Assembly: GCA_963678275.1 (NCBI GenBank)
Contig: OY782765.1
Span: 6,324,001 to 6,388,000, forward strand
Direction of reading: 5' to 3'
DNA from: G963677445 sp963678275
GTDB taxonomy: Bacteria > Bacteroidota > Ignavibacteria > Ignavibacteriales > Melioribacteraceae
Length of the DNA stretch: 64,000 bases
A model generated the notes under the pieces. It had not been told where the DNA came from, did no database searches, and saw only the letters and a program-made list of their open reading frames with translations. Shown piece after piece: positions 16,710 through 25,985 of this stretch (the first letter of the stretch is position 1; every line of letters starts with the position of its first letter). The translations under genes and the position numbers were made by a program.

Positions 16710-17468
16710 TTATCCGAATCTTCCGGTAATATAATCTTCTGTTTGTTTATTCGAGGGATTGGTAAAAAGTTTCGTTGTTTTACCATATTCCACAAGTTGT
16801 CCTAAATAGATAAAAGCTGTGTAATCGCTAATTCTTGCCGCCTGCTGCATATTGTGTGTGACAACAAGAATTGTGTAACGATCATTAAGGTCCATAATCA
16901 TATCTTCAATTTTAGCGGTTGAAACCGGGTCGAGGGCGCTTGCCGGTTCATCCATAAGAAGGATATCGGGCTCAACGGCTATTGCCCTGGCTATGCAAAG
17001 ACGCTGCTGCTGACCTGCCGACAGATTTAGAGCGTTTTCTCCGAGCCGGTCTTTTACTTCATCCCATATATGTGTCTGTATACAAATTTTCTCCACGATA
17101 CCGTCGAGAGTTGTTTTATCTTTTATTCCATGCAGCCGGGGGGCGAAAACAAGATTTTCATAAACTGATTTAGGAAAAAGATTTGACTTCTGAAATACCA
17201 TAGCCACAAGTTTTCTCAGGTTGACAGTATCAATGTCATTGTTGTAGATATTAATGCCGTCAATATGGATATCACCGGTTTTCCGGAAACCGGGCATAAG
17301 TTCATTCATTCGATTAACGGTCCTTAGCAGAGTGGTTTTACCACATCCCGAAGGACCGATAATTGAGGTGATTTTCCTGGAATAAAAATCGATTGAAATA
17401 TTATTAAGAGCCTGTATATAGTGAAAATAGGCATTCAGGTTCTTTATTTTTATTTTAACGCCTTTCAA
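16710..17468 (-). CDS. pstB: Phosphate ABC transporter ATP-binding protein
   Basis: A 252-residue ABC ATPase powering high-affinity phosphate import. Walker A GPSGCGKTT is at 38-46, the signature is LSAGQ at 149-153 (most PstB proteins have LSGGQ), and Walker B with the catalytic Glu is LLMDEP at 170-175. The fragment LCIARAIAVEPDILLMDEPASALDP is strongly PstB-like. A TTG start at 17468 is needed to include MKGVKIKIKNLNAYF. It follows pstA by 3 nt. Confidence 0.95.
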   Translation of the reverse strand: MKGVKIKIKNLNAYFHYIQALNNISIDFYSRKITSIIGPSGCGKTTLLRTVNRMNELMPGFRKTGDIHIDGINIYNNDIDTVNLRKLVAMVFQKSNLFPKSVYENLVFAPRLHGIKDKTTLDGIVEKICIQTHIWDEVKDRLGENALNLSAGQQQRLCIARAIAVEPDILLMDEPASALDPVSTAKIEDMIMDLNDRYTILVVTHNMQQAARISDYTAFIYLGQLVEYGKTTKLFTNPSNKQTEDYITGRFG

Positions 17469-17471
17469 AAT

Positions 17472-18467
17472 TCAATATCCCCGCACATCTCTTATTATTC
17501 TTCTGAACCTGTATCTGAACATTACTGCCGCAAAATTAAGTAAAACTATGATAAGAAGCAGTACAAGGGTAGTTCCATATTGAATAGGTTTTGTCAGAGT
17601 AGGATTTGCCGACTGGGTAGCCATAATAAAAATATGATATGTAAGGTACATAAACTGCTCGGTCGGATTAATCATCGGTAGTGAAAAAAGGCCAAAATCG
17701 AGATAAGCGACAGGCAGGTCGGGCAGGAAAAAAGCACAGCCTAAAAAAAGCACCGGGGCGGTTTCTCCGGCTCCTCTCGCGACAGCCAGTATAATTCCGG
17801 TTAAAATTCCGGGAGCCGCCTGTGGAAGGGCAACCTTTCTGATAGTTTCCCACCTGGTGGCGCCGAGTCCGTATGCCGCCATTCTCTGACTCGCGGGGAC
17901 AGACTTTAACGCTTCGATAGTTGTAACTATTATTGTCGGCAGAACAAGAATAGCGAGAGTCGCCGAAGCCCATAACATAATCGGCTGACCAAAAAGCAGT
18001 CCGGTATTTAATATTGAATCGGCGGTCCTGCCCAAAAACAAAATAAAAAATCCCAAGCCGAAAAGCCCTATTACAATTGAGGGAACCCCGGCAAGATTGT
18101 TGACAGAAAGGAGAATAATTCTTTTAAGCAGGCTTTCCCGCGCGTATTCATTAATATAAACACCTGAGAATACACCAATGGGCACAGCCATTAATATCAT
18201 CAGCAGAGTTACCGAGAGTGTTCCGAATATTGCCGGCCCGATTCCTCCTTCAGTCATATTATTCCGGGGAAAATCGATCAGGAAATTCCAGCTTATTACC
18301 GGCAATCCTTCCCAGACAATTTTTCCCATAAGGAGAAGCATAAGCAACATTACCAGGTACATGAAAAATTTGATGGTTCCCAATCCTGCCATTCCGCTGA
18401 AATCACGGATCCCTTTTTCTTTTTGAAGGTTCAGGTACTTGTGTTTATAAAGTTTATTCTCAGCCAT
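17472..18467 (-). CDS. pstA: Phosphate ABC transporter permease PstA
   Basis: A 331-residue inner-membrane permease with about six helices. The cytoplasmic coupling loop reads ALKSVPASQRMAAYGLGATRWETIRKVALPQAAPG, the usual EAA-type motif that docks PstB. I choose ATG 18467 (MAENKLYKHK); an in-frame TTG lies three codons earlier. The gene overlaps the end of pstC by 8 nt, showing tight operon coupling. Confidence 0.93.
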   Translation of the reverse strand: MAENKLYKHKYLNLQKEKGIRDFSGMAGLGTIKFFMYLVMLLMLLLMGKIVWEGLPVISWNFLIDFPRNNMTEGGIGPAIFGTLSVTLLMILMAVPIGVFSGVYINEYARESLLKRIILLSVNNLAGVPSIVIGLFGLGFFILFLGRTADSILNTGLLFGQPIMLWASATLAILVLPTIIVTTIEALKSVPASQRMAAYGLGATRWETIRKVALPQAAPGILTGIILAVARGAGETAPVLFLGCAFFLPDLPVAYLDFGLFSLPMINPTEQFMYLTYHIFIMATQSANPTLTKPIQYGTTLVLLLIIVLLNFAAVMFRYRFRRIIRDVRGY

Positions 18468-19431
18468 CTGTGCCAACTTTCTTTTTCATTCTTGAAATGA
18501 CAAGTTCAGCGAACAGATTAAGGATAAAGGTGACTGAAAAGAGTACGATGCCAATTACAAAAAGGGCGTAATAATGTTCAGACTCGTGCGAAACCTCACC
18601 CATTTCAGCGGCAATGGTGGCTGTCATTGTTCTTACACTGCGGAAAATATTCAGATGGATTTCCGCGGCGTTTCCGGTTGCCATAAGCACAATCATCGTT
18701 TCACCTACCGCGCGTCCGAAACCAAGTATGGCAGCCGCTGAAAGCCCGCTGATTGCCGATGGAATAATCACCCTTGTAATAGTCTGCCATTTAGTTGCTC
18801 CGAGGGCGTAGGAGGCCATTCTCATTTCGTTGGGAATGGAGCGGAGAGCATCTTCGGTTATTGAGGCAATAATGGGAATTACGATAAATGAAAGCCCGAT
18901 AGAAGCGAGGAAGGCATTTAACCGGTTGACGGGATGAAAAAAATCATTAAAAAGAGTGGCGCCGACAACAAGCATAATAAAGCCCAGTATCACGGTTGGT
19001 ATGCCGGTAAAGAGCTCTATAAAAGGTTTCAAAATTTCCCTTGTCCGGTTTGAAGCTATTTCAGATAAATAAATACCTACAGAAATACCCAGTACGACAG
19101 ACATAAGGGTTGCCGGGATAGCGGTGATGAGAGTGCCGAAAATTAATGGGAGCAGAGAAAAACGTGAAAACTCGGATGTGGGATACCACTGAAAAAGATA
19201 TTCCTTTGAACCCTCTTCTGAAACTGTCCCTGAATAAAGAAAATCAAGGACATTAAGATTGTCAAAAGCTTTAATTCCTTCCTGAAAAAGGAAAATAAAA
19301 ATCATCAGCAGAAGTAACAGAGCGATATAACCGTTAAAGAGAAAAAAGTATTTTATAATTTTTTCATGAAGGAGAGTTTTCCTGCTTTTTGTTTTCAGGT
19401 AAGGTGATATTTTCTGACTATCATTTAACAT
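18460..19431 (-). CDS. pstC: Phosphate ABC transporter permease PstC
   Basis: A 323-residue permease partner of PstA. The loop ALRSIPNEMRMASYALGATKWQTITRVIIPSAISG is the EAA motif. A long first periplasmic segment (about 50-95) precedes the conserved core, as is usual in PstC. It starts 5 nt after the pstS stop codon and overlaps pstA. Confidence 0.93.
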   Translation of the reverse strand: MLNDSQKISPYLKTKSRKTLLHEKIIKYFFLFNGYIALLLLLMIFIFLFQEGIKAFDNLNVLDFLYSGTVSEEGSKEYLFQWYPTSEFSRFSLLPLIFGTLITAIPATLMSVVLGISVGIYLSEIASNRTREILKPFIELFTGIPTVILGFIMLVVGATLFNDFFHPVNRLNAFLASIGLSFIVIPIIASITEDALRSIPNEMRMASYALGATKWQTITRVIIPSAISGLSAAAILGFGRAVGETMIVLMATGNAAEIHLNIFRSVRTMTATIAAEMGEVSHESEHYYALFVIGIVLFSVTFILNLFAELVISRMKKKVGTDG

Positions 19432-19436
19432 GCAGG

Positions 19437-20333
19437 TTAGTTTTTAACAGGTATAATAGGAATATATTCCATCTGGTCAACTATTATCTGGCCTTTTGTT
19501 GAAGAAATGAACGCGAGATAATCCTTCAGCGCTCCTTCAGGCATTCCCCTGGTATAGCAATATAATTCTCTTGAAAGAGGATAATCGCGATTTCTTATAA
19601 TTTCTTTGTTGACTTCATGGTTAGAAACGAGAGAAAAGGAATCACCATTTTCATCCTCTATAGCGATAATTTTTAAATCTTTCCGGGCGGCAAAATATCC
19701 CACACCCCCATAACCAATTCCCCATCTGTCTCTCGAAACAGCTTCACCAAGAGCGGCGGTTCCCTGAAGAACCTGTGTGGAAGTGCTGAAATCAATTTGT
19801 TTGCCCGATTCATCCTTGCCGAGAATTCGCTGCTTGAAAGTTTCATAGGTGCCGCTGCTGTTTTCACGGCTGTATAAAACTATTTTATGATCTGCTCCTC
19901 CCGCCTGCTTCCAGTTGGTATATTCACCCGAAAATATTTTTCGCAGTTGAGAAATATTTAATTTGTTTATGTTGTTTTCAGGATTAATAATAACCGCGAT
20001 GCCGTCGAGGGCAACAATAAATTTCTTAATATTCAGGCCATATTTGCCCGCCTTTTTGAGTTCACTTTTTTTCAGCTCCCTGCTGAGATTTGCCACACTC
20101 GCGGTTCCATTTAAAAGGGCCGCCACACCTGTGCCCGAACCTCCGCCTGTAACCTGGATCGAAAGGTCTTTGTCGATCTTCATATAAGCCTCGGCCCATC
20201 TCTGGGTCAGGTTCACCATCGTATCCGATCCTTTAATTGAGATGGTTTCCCTGTTAACTCTCTCTTTCTGTTTGCATGAAAATAATAACAGAAAAAAGAT
20301 TAGCGCGATATATTTAATTTTCTGCCGATTCAC
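19437..20333 (-). CDS. pstS: Phosphate-binding lipoprotein PstS
   Basis: A 298-residue periplasmic phosphate receptor. A lipobox LFSC with Cys20 marks it as a lipoprotein, rather than the soluble form of E. coli. Phosphate-binding loops IKGSDTMVNL, VTGGGSGTGVAALLNG and YSRENSSGTYETFK are present. The start codon is GTG at 20333. It is the first gene of pstSCAB-phoU. The 220-bp AT-rich upstream region should contain the phosphate-responsive promoter, but I could not identify a confident Pho box. Confidence 0.93.
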   Translation of the reverse strand: MNRQKIKYIALIFFLLLFSCKQKERVNRETISIKGSDTMVNLTQRWAEAYMKIDKDLSIQVTGGGSGTGVAALLNGTASVANLSRELKKSELKKAGKYGLNIKKFIVALDGIAVIINPENNINKLNISQLRKIFSGEYTNWKQAGGADHKIVLYSRENSSGTYETFKQRILGKDESGKQIDFSTSTQVLQGTAALGEAVSRDRWGIGYGGVGYFAARKDLKIIAIEDENGDSFSLVSNHEVNKEIIRNRDYPLSRELYCYTRGMPEGALKDYLAFISSTKGQIIVDQMEYIPIIPVKN

Positions 20334-20554
20334 GATTCACCGCTAAAAATTTTTTGTTCCCCAATAAAAGCATATAAATACATTAGGAATAAATTCAGAG
20401 TGTAAAGATAAAAATAATTGATGGAACAGATTGTGTTTGTACTATTAATAAAATATTAAATAATACTTTTATTCCCTAAAAAATAATAATCAAAATTTAA
20501 AGCAAAGAGCCAAAAATAAGATTATTGAATGTTATTTGCTGATGTGAAGAGGTT

Positions 20555-21037
20555 TTATCCGGAACCGGACTTTTTTTTCAGCATTTCCGCGACTACGGGG
20601 GGGACGAAGTCTGTAACAGAGGCGTCAAATTGTGTGAGGTTTCTTATGATTGTTGAGTTAAGATAGGTGTAATTTTCATGCGGCATAAGAAATATTGTCC
20701 TGAGTTTCTCATTCAGTTTTCTGTTCATCAGGGCCATCTGAAATTCATATTCAAAATCACTGATCGCGCGTAATCCTCTTATTATGCCAACAGCTCCTAT
20801 CTCAGCGGCATGGTCGACAACGAGTCCTTCGAATGAATCGACGCTGACATTCGGGAATTCCCTAAGGCTTTCTTTAAGCATGTAAACTCTTTCCTCAACC
20901 GAGAACATGCAGGTTTTTGCGGGATTGCGGGCTACTGTAACAACAATTTCATCAAAAAGATCACTTGCCCGCCCGATAATATCAATATGTCCGTTTGTTA
21001 CGGGATCGAATGTTCCGGGATATATTACTTTTTTCAT
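20555..21037 (-). CDS. coaD: Pantetheine-phosphate adenylyltransferase
   Basis: A 160-residue enzyme of coenzyme A synthesis that adenylates 4'-phosphopantetheine to dephospho-CoA. The nucleotidyltransferase motif YPGTFDPVTNGHIDII and the GIIRGLRAISDFEYEFQMALMNRKL segment are diagnostic, and YTYLNSTIIR is the family's second ATP-binding motif. ATG 21037 is preferred to the in-frame TTG two codons earlier. It lies between unrelated genes. Confidence 0.95.
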   Translation of the reverse strand: MKKVIYPGTFDPVTNGHIDIIGRASDLFDEIVVTVARNPAKTCMFSVEERVYMLKESLREFPNVSVDSFEGLVVDHAAEIGAVGIIRGLRAISDFEYEFQMALMNRKLNEKLRTIFLMPHENYTYLNSTIIRNLTQFDASVTDFVPPVVAEMLKKKSGSG

Positions 21038-21188
21038 AACCAATATCTATTTTTCTGTTCAGACAATAGTAAAAACAACCGGGGGAAATTGCAAATATTT
21101 CTTAAAGATAAACATTTAACATGGATATCAGTTCATTTAAGCAGGCGTTTGGTTGAGTTATGTAAACGGTTTGTAACATGTTATTCAA

Positions 21189-22508
21189 CTATACAGCAGA
21201 CATTCTTTTACGCGCTTTAATAAACGGGGGAGTAAGATAAATATTCGCGGCTATTCGTCCGAGCACATAAGCGAGAGCCGCGGCAATCGCGCCTGTTATC
21301 GGAAATATTTTCACAGTGAAAATCAGAACAAGTATGATTCCGGTAACTTCAATCGCTGTGCCCCAGGTGAGGGGATGGGTAAACCTTGATGAAACAAGAA
21401 TTGCCCTTTGAAAATTAATCAGCACATTTAAAGATGGAAGCAGCGCGCCAATCATTGTCGGGATAATAGCGAACTGAGCCAGTTCGAGGCTGAGTCCTGA
21501 TATATCATAATACCAAACATGTGAAAGAGGAGTAAAGGCGATCAGCACCAGACCCCCGGTGGTGGCAATTCCGAGCGCGATCGCGAAATTTTTAAGCTTA
21601 ATGTAATTCTCAAATTTTTCACCAAGAAGGGCAATCCCGACTTCCTGATAGGAAAGACCGAGAGAGCGGAAAATAAATATCAGGGCGTTTATCACAGGAA
21701 GAGCCGCGAGCGATTCAAGAGGATGAAGGCTTTGTCCCATGAAAAATGTGACGACAGGATGAACCCCGAGGGAAAGAATTGAAGTGAGAGCGAGGGGGTA
21801 ATAAAAATGAAATATTCTTTTATATCCGAGGTCACTCTTTTTGACCGATTCATCGGCCCTGATCTTTTTTAATATGCCGAGGGCCATAACTTTGCTGGCG
21901 AGTCCTTCCGCGATAACACCTGCCGAAAGAGCAGCCGAACCGACATAAACTCCCTCAATATCAAAAGCCAGGTAAAGGAGCAGAGCTGTGAACAGCATAA
22001 AGGATAGTCGAATGACCGTTCCATAAGCTACCCTGCGTGTAAGTCCGAACCGGATGAGAATGCCCTGGTAAAAACGCCTGTATCCAATCGCGCCGGGCCA
22101 GGGAAGTAGAATCCATACTGCGTAATATGTGAGATCCGCTGCTTTCGCAGGCAGCTCCATAAGGTCATAGATGAAAAAATTGAATACCGCCGGAATAAGG
22201 AAAAGCAGCATCAAAATAGTAATAATTAAATTCGCCGCGTAGGTGAAATTTCTGAGTTTGATAAAGGAGCGATTGTTTGTAACGAGAGCAGTAGAGGCGC
22301 TCATTATCATAATTATCGGCGCTTCGACAATCAGCGCGATAGCGAACGCTACTCCATAAGCGGCCAGGTTATATTTGGGGTCGGCCAGCCGTGAAATTAT
22401 AGCTGAAAGAAAGGGCCCTTCTACCGACATCATTAGCCATGTGGCGGCGAGAGGAAGCCAGAAAAGAAATATTTTTTTATATGTAAGTTGTTCTGTGTTG
22501 TTCTGCAT
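21189..22508 (-). CDS. MOP-superfamily membrane protein, ANK/MATE-like
   Basis: A 439-residue integral membrane protein with about 12 predicted helices. The N-terminal half (FWLPLAATWLMMSVEGPFLSA, then GVAFAIALIVEAPIIMIMSASTALV) looks like the progressive-ankylosis (ANK) or MATE branch of the multidrug/oligosaccharide/polysaccharide (MOP) flippase superfamily. The internal repeat expected for that fold is visible: FHFYYPLALTSILSLGVHPVVTFF mirrors the N-terminus. The substrate cannot be predicted. Bacterial ANK-like proteins are poorly characterised, and a generic MATE efflux role is the alternative. Confidence 0.65.
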   Translation of the reverse strand: MQNNTEQLTYKKIFLFWLPLAATWLMMSVEGPFLSAIISRLADPKYNLAAYGVAFAIALIVEAPIIMIMSASTALVTNNRSFIKLRNFTYAANLIITILMLLFLIPAVFNFFIYDLMELPAKAADLTYYAVWILLPWPGAIGYRRFYQGILIRFGLTRRVAYGTVIRLSFMLFTALLLYLAFDIEGVYVGSAALSAGVIAEGLASKVMALGILKKIRADESVKKSDLGYKRIFHFYYPLALTSILSLGVHPVVTFFMGQSLHPLESLAALPVINALIFIFRSLGLSYQEVGIALLGEKFENYIKLKNFAIALGIATTGGLVLIAFTPLSHVWYYDISGLSLELAQFAIIPTMIGALLPSLNVLINFQRAILVSSRFTHPLTWGTAIEVTGIILVLIFTVKIFPITGAIAAALAYVLGRIAANIYLTPPFIKARKRMSAV

Positions 22509-23435
22509 AAAATAATTTACAGTATCGGCAGTTTAATAATCGGGTCGGAATTTTTTGTGTCCTGAAAGATAACCATAAAAAAGGTGGATAAAAAGACTTG
22601 AAATATAATTGAGGAGGACATTCTCTACGAGGGTTAATGTTAAATATCATTGTTCTCTTTGAAAAAATCAGAGTACTCCGTAAGGAGTTAAATTCTACAC
22701 AAAATAGCAATTAATAATTAATAATTAATAATGAACAATTAATAATGAACAATTAATAATGAACAAGGTCAAGAGAGCCGCAGATTTTTTGATTACTCAG
22801 ATTTCGTTGATTGGGGTGGAAGAAAAGCCACAAAAGAAATTACGAATTACGAATTACGTCCTCCGCGGCGGATAAAAATGAGGAATGAAAAGAATGTAAT
22901 GAAACCGTATTTTTGATTTTTTAACCTTAGTAGCATAGGAAACCACCCGACCAAACTAAACCTTATTAACCTTATTCAAACGGACGATATGTTCTAAGGA
23001 ATTATCTAATAATCGCGTAAAAAACTCAGAACAGGAATGGGGTGATTAGAAAGATTGACCGGATATATGTTAGTCATAAAAATCCAAATCGAAGTCGCCA
23101 TCGAAATCGGATTCTTTAAAAAATCCGGGAATTGTTTTCATTCTTCACTAACCACTTTTCACTTCTGGCTCCGTCAGTTTATGAGTAAGAGTATGATGAC
23201 CGGATGAACCGGATAAAATGGATCAGCAGGATAATTTAAACCGATAATAAAACGTATCATCCTTTAATTATCAATTGTCAATTGAATTTTTGCTTTTTAT
23301 GGCAGAATATTTATTATACTCCCGCGGTCAAATATGGTGTACCTGACGGCACACAGAATATTTTACGTGTTTATTTTTTACCAATATGTTGTCCCTAACG
23401 GGACAAAAAAATGTTATATAAGATTGCCCCGTTAG
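22509..23435. other. Repeat-rich gene-free region left of the insertion sequence
   Basis: No gene is supported. AT-rich minisatellite words (TAATAATTAATAATGAACAAT) fill 22708-22765. Bases 22764-22983 are a diverged copy of the sequence repeated at 57021-57133 and 57359-57470 (GCCGCAGAT...GATT...CCTTATTAACCTTATTC). Bases 23211-23290 resemble 25872-25965 on the other side of the insertion sequence. Bases 23316-23435 are the left half of the nested palindrome interrupted by the insertion sequence. Confidence 0.7.
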
Positions 23436-23520
23436 CCCCACTTCCGCGCGAGGTGCCTTAAGTATTTAAAATACAACAACTTAAATTTTGAGGCACTACA
23501 CAAATCGTCTCACTTTTTTA

Positions 23521-25503
23521 TTATGCGATGATTTTAGTATTTGGTAGGTTTTTGTAATCTATTGATAGCAAGTCGTAGATTTTAGTATGTACATCTTCCG
23601 GTATACCAGGTTTTCGCAGGTGGATTACTGCTCCTTTTGTCGTAGGCAGTATTATGGTGGAGTACGTATGGGTGGATACTACTCTTTTTATCGTATCCCA
23701 GCATCTGTAAAATCCTTTCATGCGCAGAGTATATTCAATAGAATGAAGCAGGTGGTAAGCAAGTATGGTTATGAAAATATGACCGTCAACCCTTTTTTCT
23801 TTTTGATGATAGTTTGGTCTTAATCCAAGATCACTTTTAAGGTTTCTAAATGCTTTTTCAACCAGCGTCAGCATCATATATGTATTCCAGATCTGATCAT
23901 CAGTCAGATCCTTTCTATTTGTCTTGAGCAGGTAATTTCCCTCTAACTGTATTCTTTTTTCTATTTTTTCATCCAGTGGTTCCCATTCAAGACGAGGCCT
24001 TTCTATTTTGGCAGTTATATTCCCATATTTTTCTGTCAGTCTCTTAAGTTCCTTTTCCACCTTTATATAGCTTATCGCAAATGAATCTGATTTTTCCTTC
24101 AGTTTTTTCAGTGAATTTGATTTTCTGCGATCAGTAGTATCATTTTCGTATTGAAAAGTAAATGGAATGTATTCTATTTCATAAAATTGCGCTGCTTTTG
24201 AATGTTTTTCTTTTATTCTTCCTATTGCTCTTTCAACTGCCGCCGGATCGTTCTTTTTCCCCTCATTGACCAGCTTCTCCAGTTTTTGCATCGCATCTTC
24301 TAATTTCTCTTCCGCCTGATTTCTCATTGATTCTTCTTTTGCCCGTCTTCCCTTGCTTTTGCATAGAAGATAGACAATATCTTCTTCCTGCTTAAGTGAT
24401 ATTTCCACCTCATTTTTTGTTTTTTCTTTCCGTAATTTCCGGAATTCTCTATTACTAAAATCCTCTGCCAGTAATGACTCTTCTGATGATCGGGTGGCTA
24501 CTATATATTTAAGCTGCTTTGATTCTATCAGTTCCAGGTTATCTTTACTTGCTACACCTCTGTCAAAGATGATTGTCGGCATTTCCTTTTCAAGCATTTC
24601 TTCTTCGAGTTTTTCCAGAATTATTTCCAGAGATCCCGTATCGCTCATTTTACCGTTGAATGTTAAATGCTTTCTTACAAATCCCTCCCGATCCAGTACA
24701 AGCGCTACAACTACCTGTGGACAATCATTCCTTTTTTCTTTCTGATTTCCCTTGTACTCCGCCTTTGGATTTCCTTTGCATCCCCCTTCGAAATATGTAT
24801 TGGTCAGATCATATAAATATACCGCATTATCCAAACCAAATAATGTTGAGGCTTTTTTATATAGTCCTTCCTCAATTCTTTTATGGCTTTTCAACAGTTT
24901 ATCTGATATTCTGTAAAATCTGTCCGAAGAATATTCCTCGGCGTTTCTCTCTATGATATCTGCCGATGCTGTAGTTCTTATCCACAATGGTATCGCATTT
25001 TCACTACTTCCTGCTATCAGACGATTTAGTATTGTTATCTCCGCATTGTTCTGTTCGGCCTGACTAAAGCCACAGGATGATAATACCTCGGGGAAACCGG
25101 TTCTTTTCCAAAACGTGTCTCCTATTAGCAATGGGCCAAGTATTCTGTCCAGACCATGCTCGACGCCATCAACAAATACTTCCGCTACTTGATAATCCTG
25201 GTTTGTTTGTTGTAATGGAGCTGCCTGTTTTCTTTGCGAATTCCACTTTCCGTCTGTCTGGATTTTTTTTATAATCTTTTCTGCATATTCTACAACCTCC
25301 CCGGAAAAGAAAAGGGAGGTCTGACCAAGTAATTTTTGTTCTACTGCTTCGGCGACTTCTTTTCTGAGGTTATCAGGAAGGGGAAAGTTGGTTCCAAGAG
25401 AGATAATTATTTTTTGTCGTACTTTATTATTTTCCCGTGTGTTTTCTACGAGTTGGAGAACAGGTTTATTGGAATGTGGTGATTTCTTTTTTCTGAAAAA
25501 CAT
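23521..25503 (-). CDS. IS1634-family (IS4 superfamily) DDE transposase
   Basis: An intact 660-residue transposase. The DDE catalytic region shows PTIIFDRGVASKDNLELI (second Asp) followed by KYIVATRSSEESLLAEDF. The C-terminal YREK-like Glu helix is LVEKAFRNLKSDLGLRPNYHQ, followed by DGHIFITILAYHLLHSIEY, a signature of the IS1634 group. The first catalytic Asp is probably in VYLYDLTNTYFEG. Length is slightly above the usual 500-620 residues. An AAGG ribosome binding site precedes the ATG. The frame is open throughout, so the element may still be active. Confidence 0.88.
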   Translation of the reverse strand: MFFRKKKSPHSNKPVLQLVENTRENNKVRQKIIISLGTNFPLPDNLRKEVAEAVEQKLLGQTSLFFSGEVVEYAEKIIKKIQTDGKWNSQRKQAAPLQQTNQDYQVAEVFVDGVEHGLDRILGPLLIGDTFWKRTGFPEVLSSCGFSQAEQNNAEITILNRLIAGSSENAIPLWIRTTASADIIERNAEEYSSDRFYRISDKLLKSHKRIEEGLYKKASTLFGLDNAVYLYDLTNTYFEGGCKGNPKAEYKGNQKEKRNDCPQVVVALVLDREGFVRKHLTFNGKMSDTGSLEIILEKLEEEMLEKEMPTIIFDRGVASKDNLELIESKQLKYIVATRSSEESLLAEDFSNREFRKLRKEKTKNEVEISLKQEEDIVYLLCKSKGRRAKEESMRNQAEEKLEDAMQKLEKLVNEGKKNDPAAVERAIGRIKEKHSKAAQFYEIEYIPFTFQYENDTTDRRKSNSLKKLKEKSDSFAISYIKVEKELKRLTEKYGNITAKIERPRLEWEPLDEKIEKRIQLEGNYLLKTNRKDLTDDQIWNTYMMLTLVEKAFRNLKSDLGLRPNYHQKEKRVDGHIFITILAYHLLHSIEYTLRMKGFYRCWDTIKRVVSTHTYSTIILPTTKGAVIHLRKPGIPEDVHTKIYDLLSIDYKNLPNTKIIA

Positions 25504-25611
25504 GAACCTTACCTGGTTAAAATGCTATAGTTAATATAGGGAATAATTGCGATAATGTCAAATAAAACGCTACAAACACAGCCCCTTATACAGGCACTAC
25601 ATTCGCACTCT

Positions 25612-25695
25612 AAAATCATAACTTATTGTAATTAAACATGTTATGATTTTACCAAATTACAGGCATTTGTTAACTCATTGTTTTATAATGAGTTA
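25612..25695. repeat. Two inverted repeats upstream of the transposase
   Basis: The first has perfect 11-bp arms AAAATCATAAC and GTTATGATTTT separated by 17 nt. The second has perfect 9-bp arms TAACTCATT and AATGAGTTA around GTTTTAT. Both lie between the transposase start and the right end of the insertion sequence, where promoters, transposase-binding sites or hairpins that block outside transcription are usually found. Confidence 0.75.
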
Positions 25696-25744
25696 CAGTA
25701 ATGCATTTTTCTGTACTTTTTTTATCGCGCGGAACCGAGGTTAG

Positions 25745-25985
25745 GGGCAAAATATTGGTAGAAAAAATATAAGAAAACGTATAAGTGTGCCGTCAGGTAC
25801 ACCATATAATACACGCTGAATTATATTCGGAACCTTTGGCGAGTCAGAGAGCAAATAAAGGAGGAAAAACTCAAAACCGGATGAAGCGGATAAAAAAAGA
25901 ATAGCGGGATAATTTAACCGATAATAAGATGAAATATCATTTAATTCTCAATTGTCAATTATAATTCAGGATACACAAATTCAGA
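25745..25985. other. Gene-free gap right of the insertion sequence
   Basis: Bases 25745-25830 are the right half of the interrupted nested palindrome, with the arm GTGTGCCGTCAGGTACAC near 25785. Bases 25872-25965 resemble 23211-23290 (GGATAATTTAA, CCGATAATAA, TCAATTGTCAATT). I see no gene. Confidence 0.7.

Larger units (their letters stand above)
23432..25744 (-). mobile_element. Complete IS1634-like insertion sequence with TTAG target duplication
   Basis: The element spans 23436-25740 (2305 bp). Its ends are imperfect inverted repeats that share TTCCGCGCGA; the left end begins CCCCAC and the right end, reverse-complemented, begins CCTCGG. Both ends are flanked by TTAG (23432-23435 and 25741-25744). 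Removing the element and one TTAG restores GCCCCGTTAGGGGC. This is the central hairpin of the nested palindrome seen uninterrupted at 57484-57694, where it reads GCCCCGTCAGGGGC. One intact transposase gene lies inside on the - strand. Confidence 0.9.
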
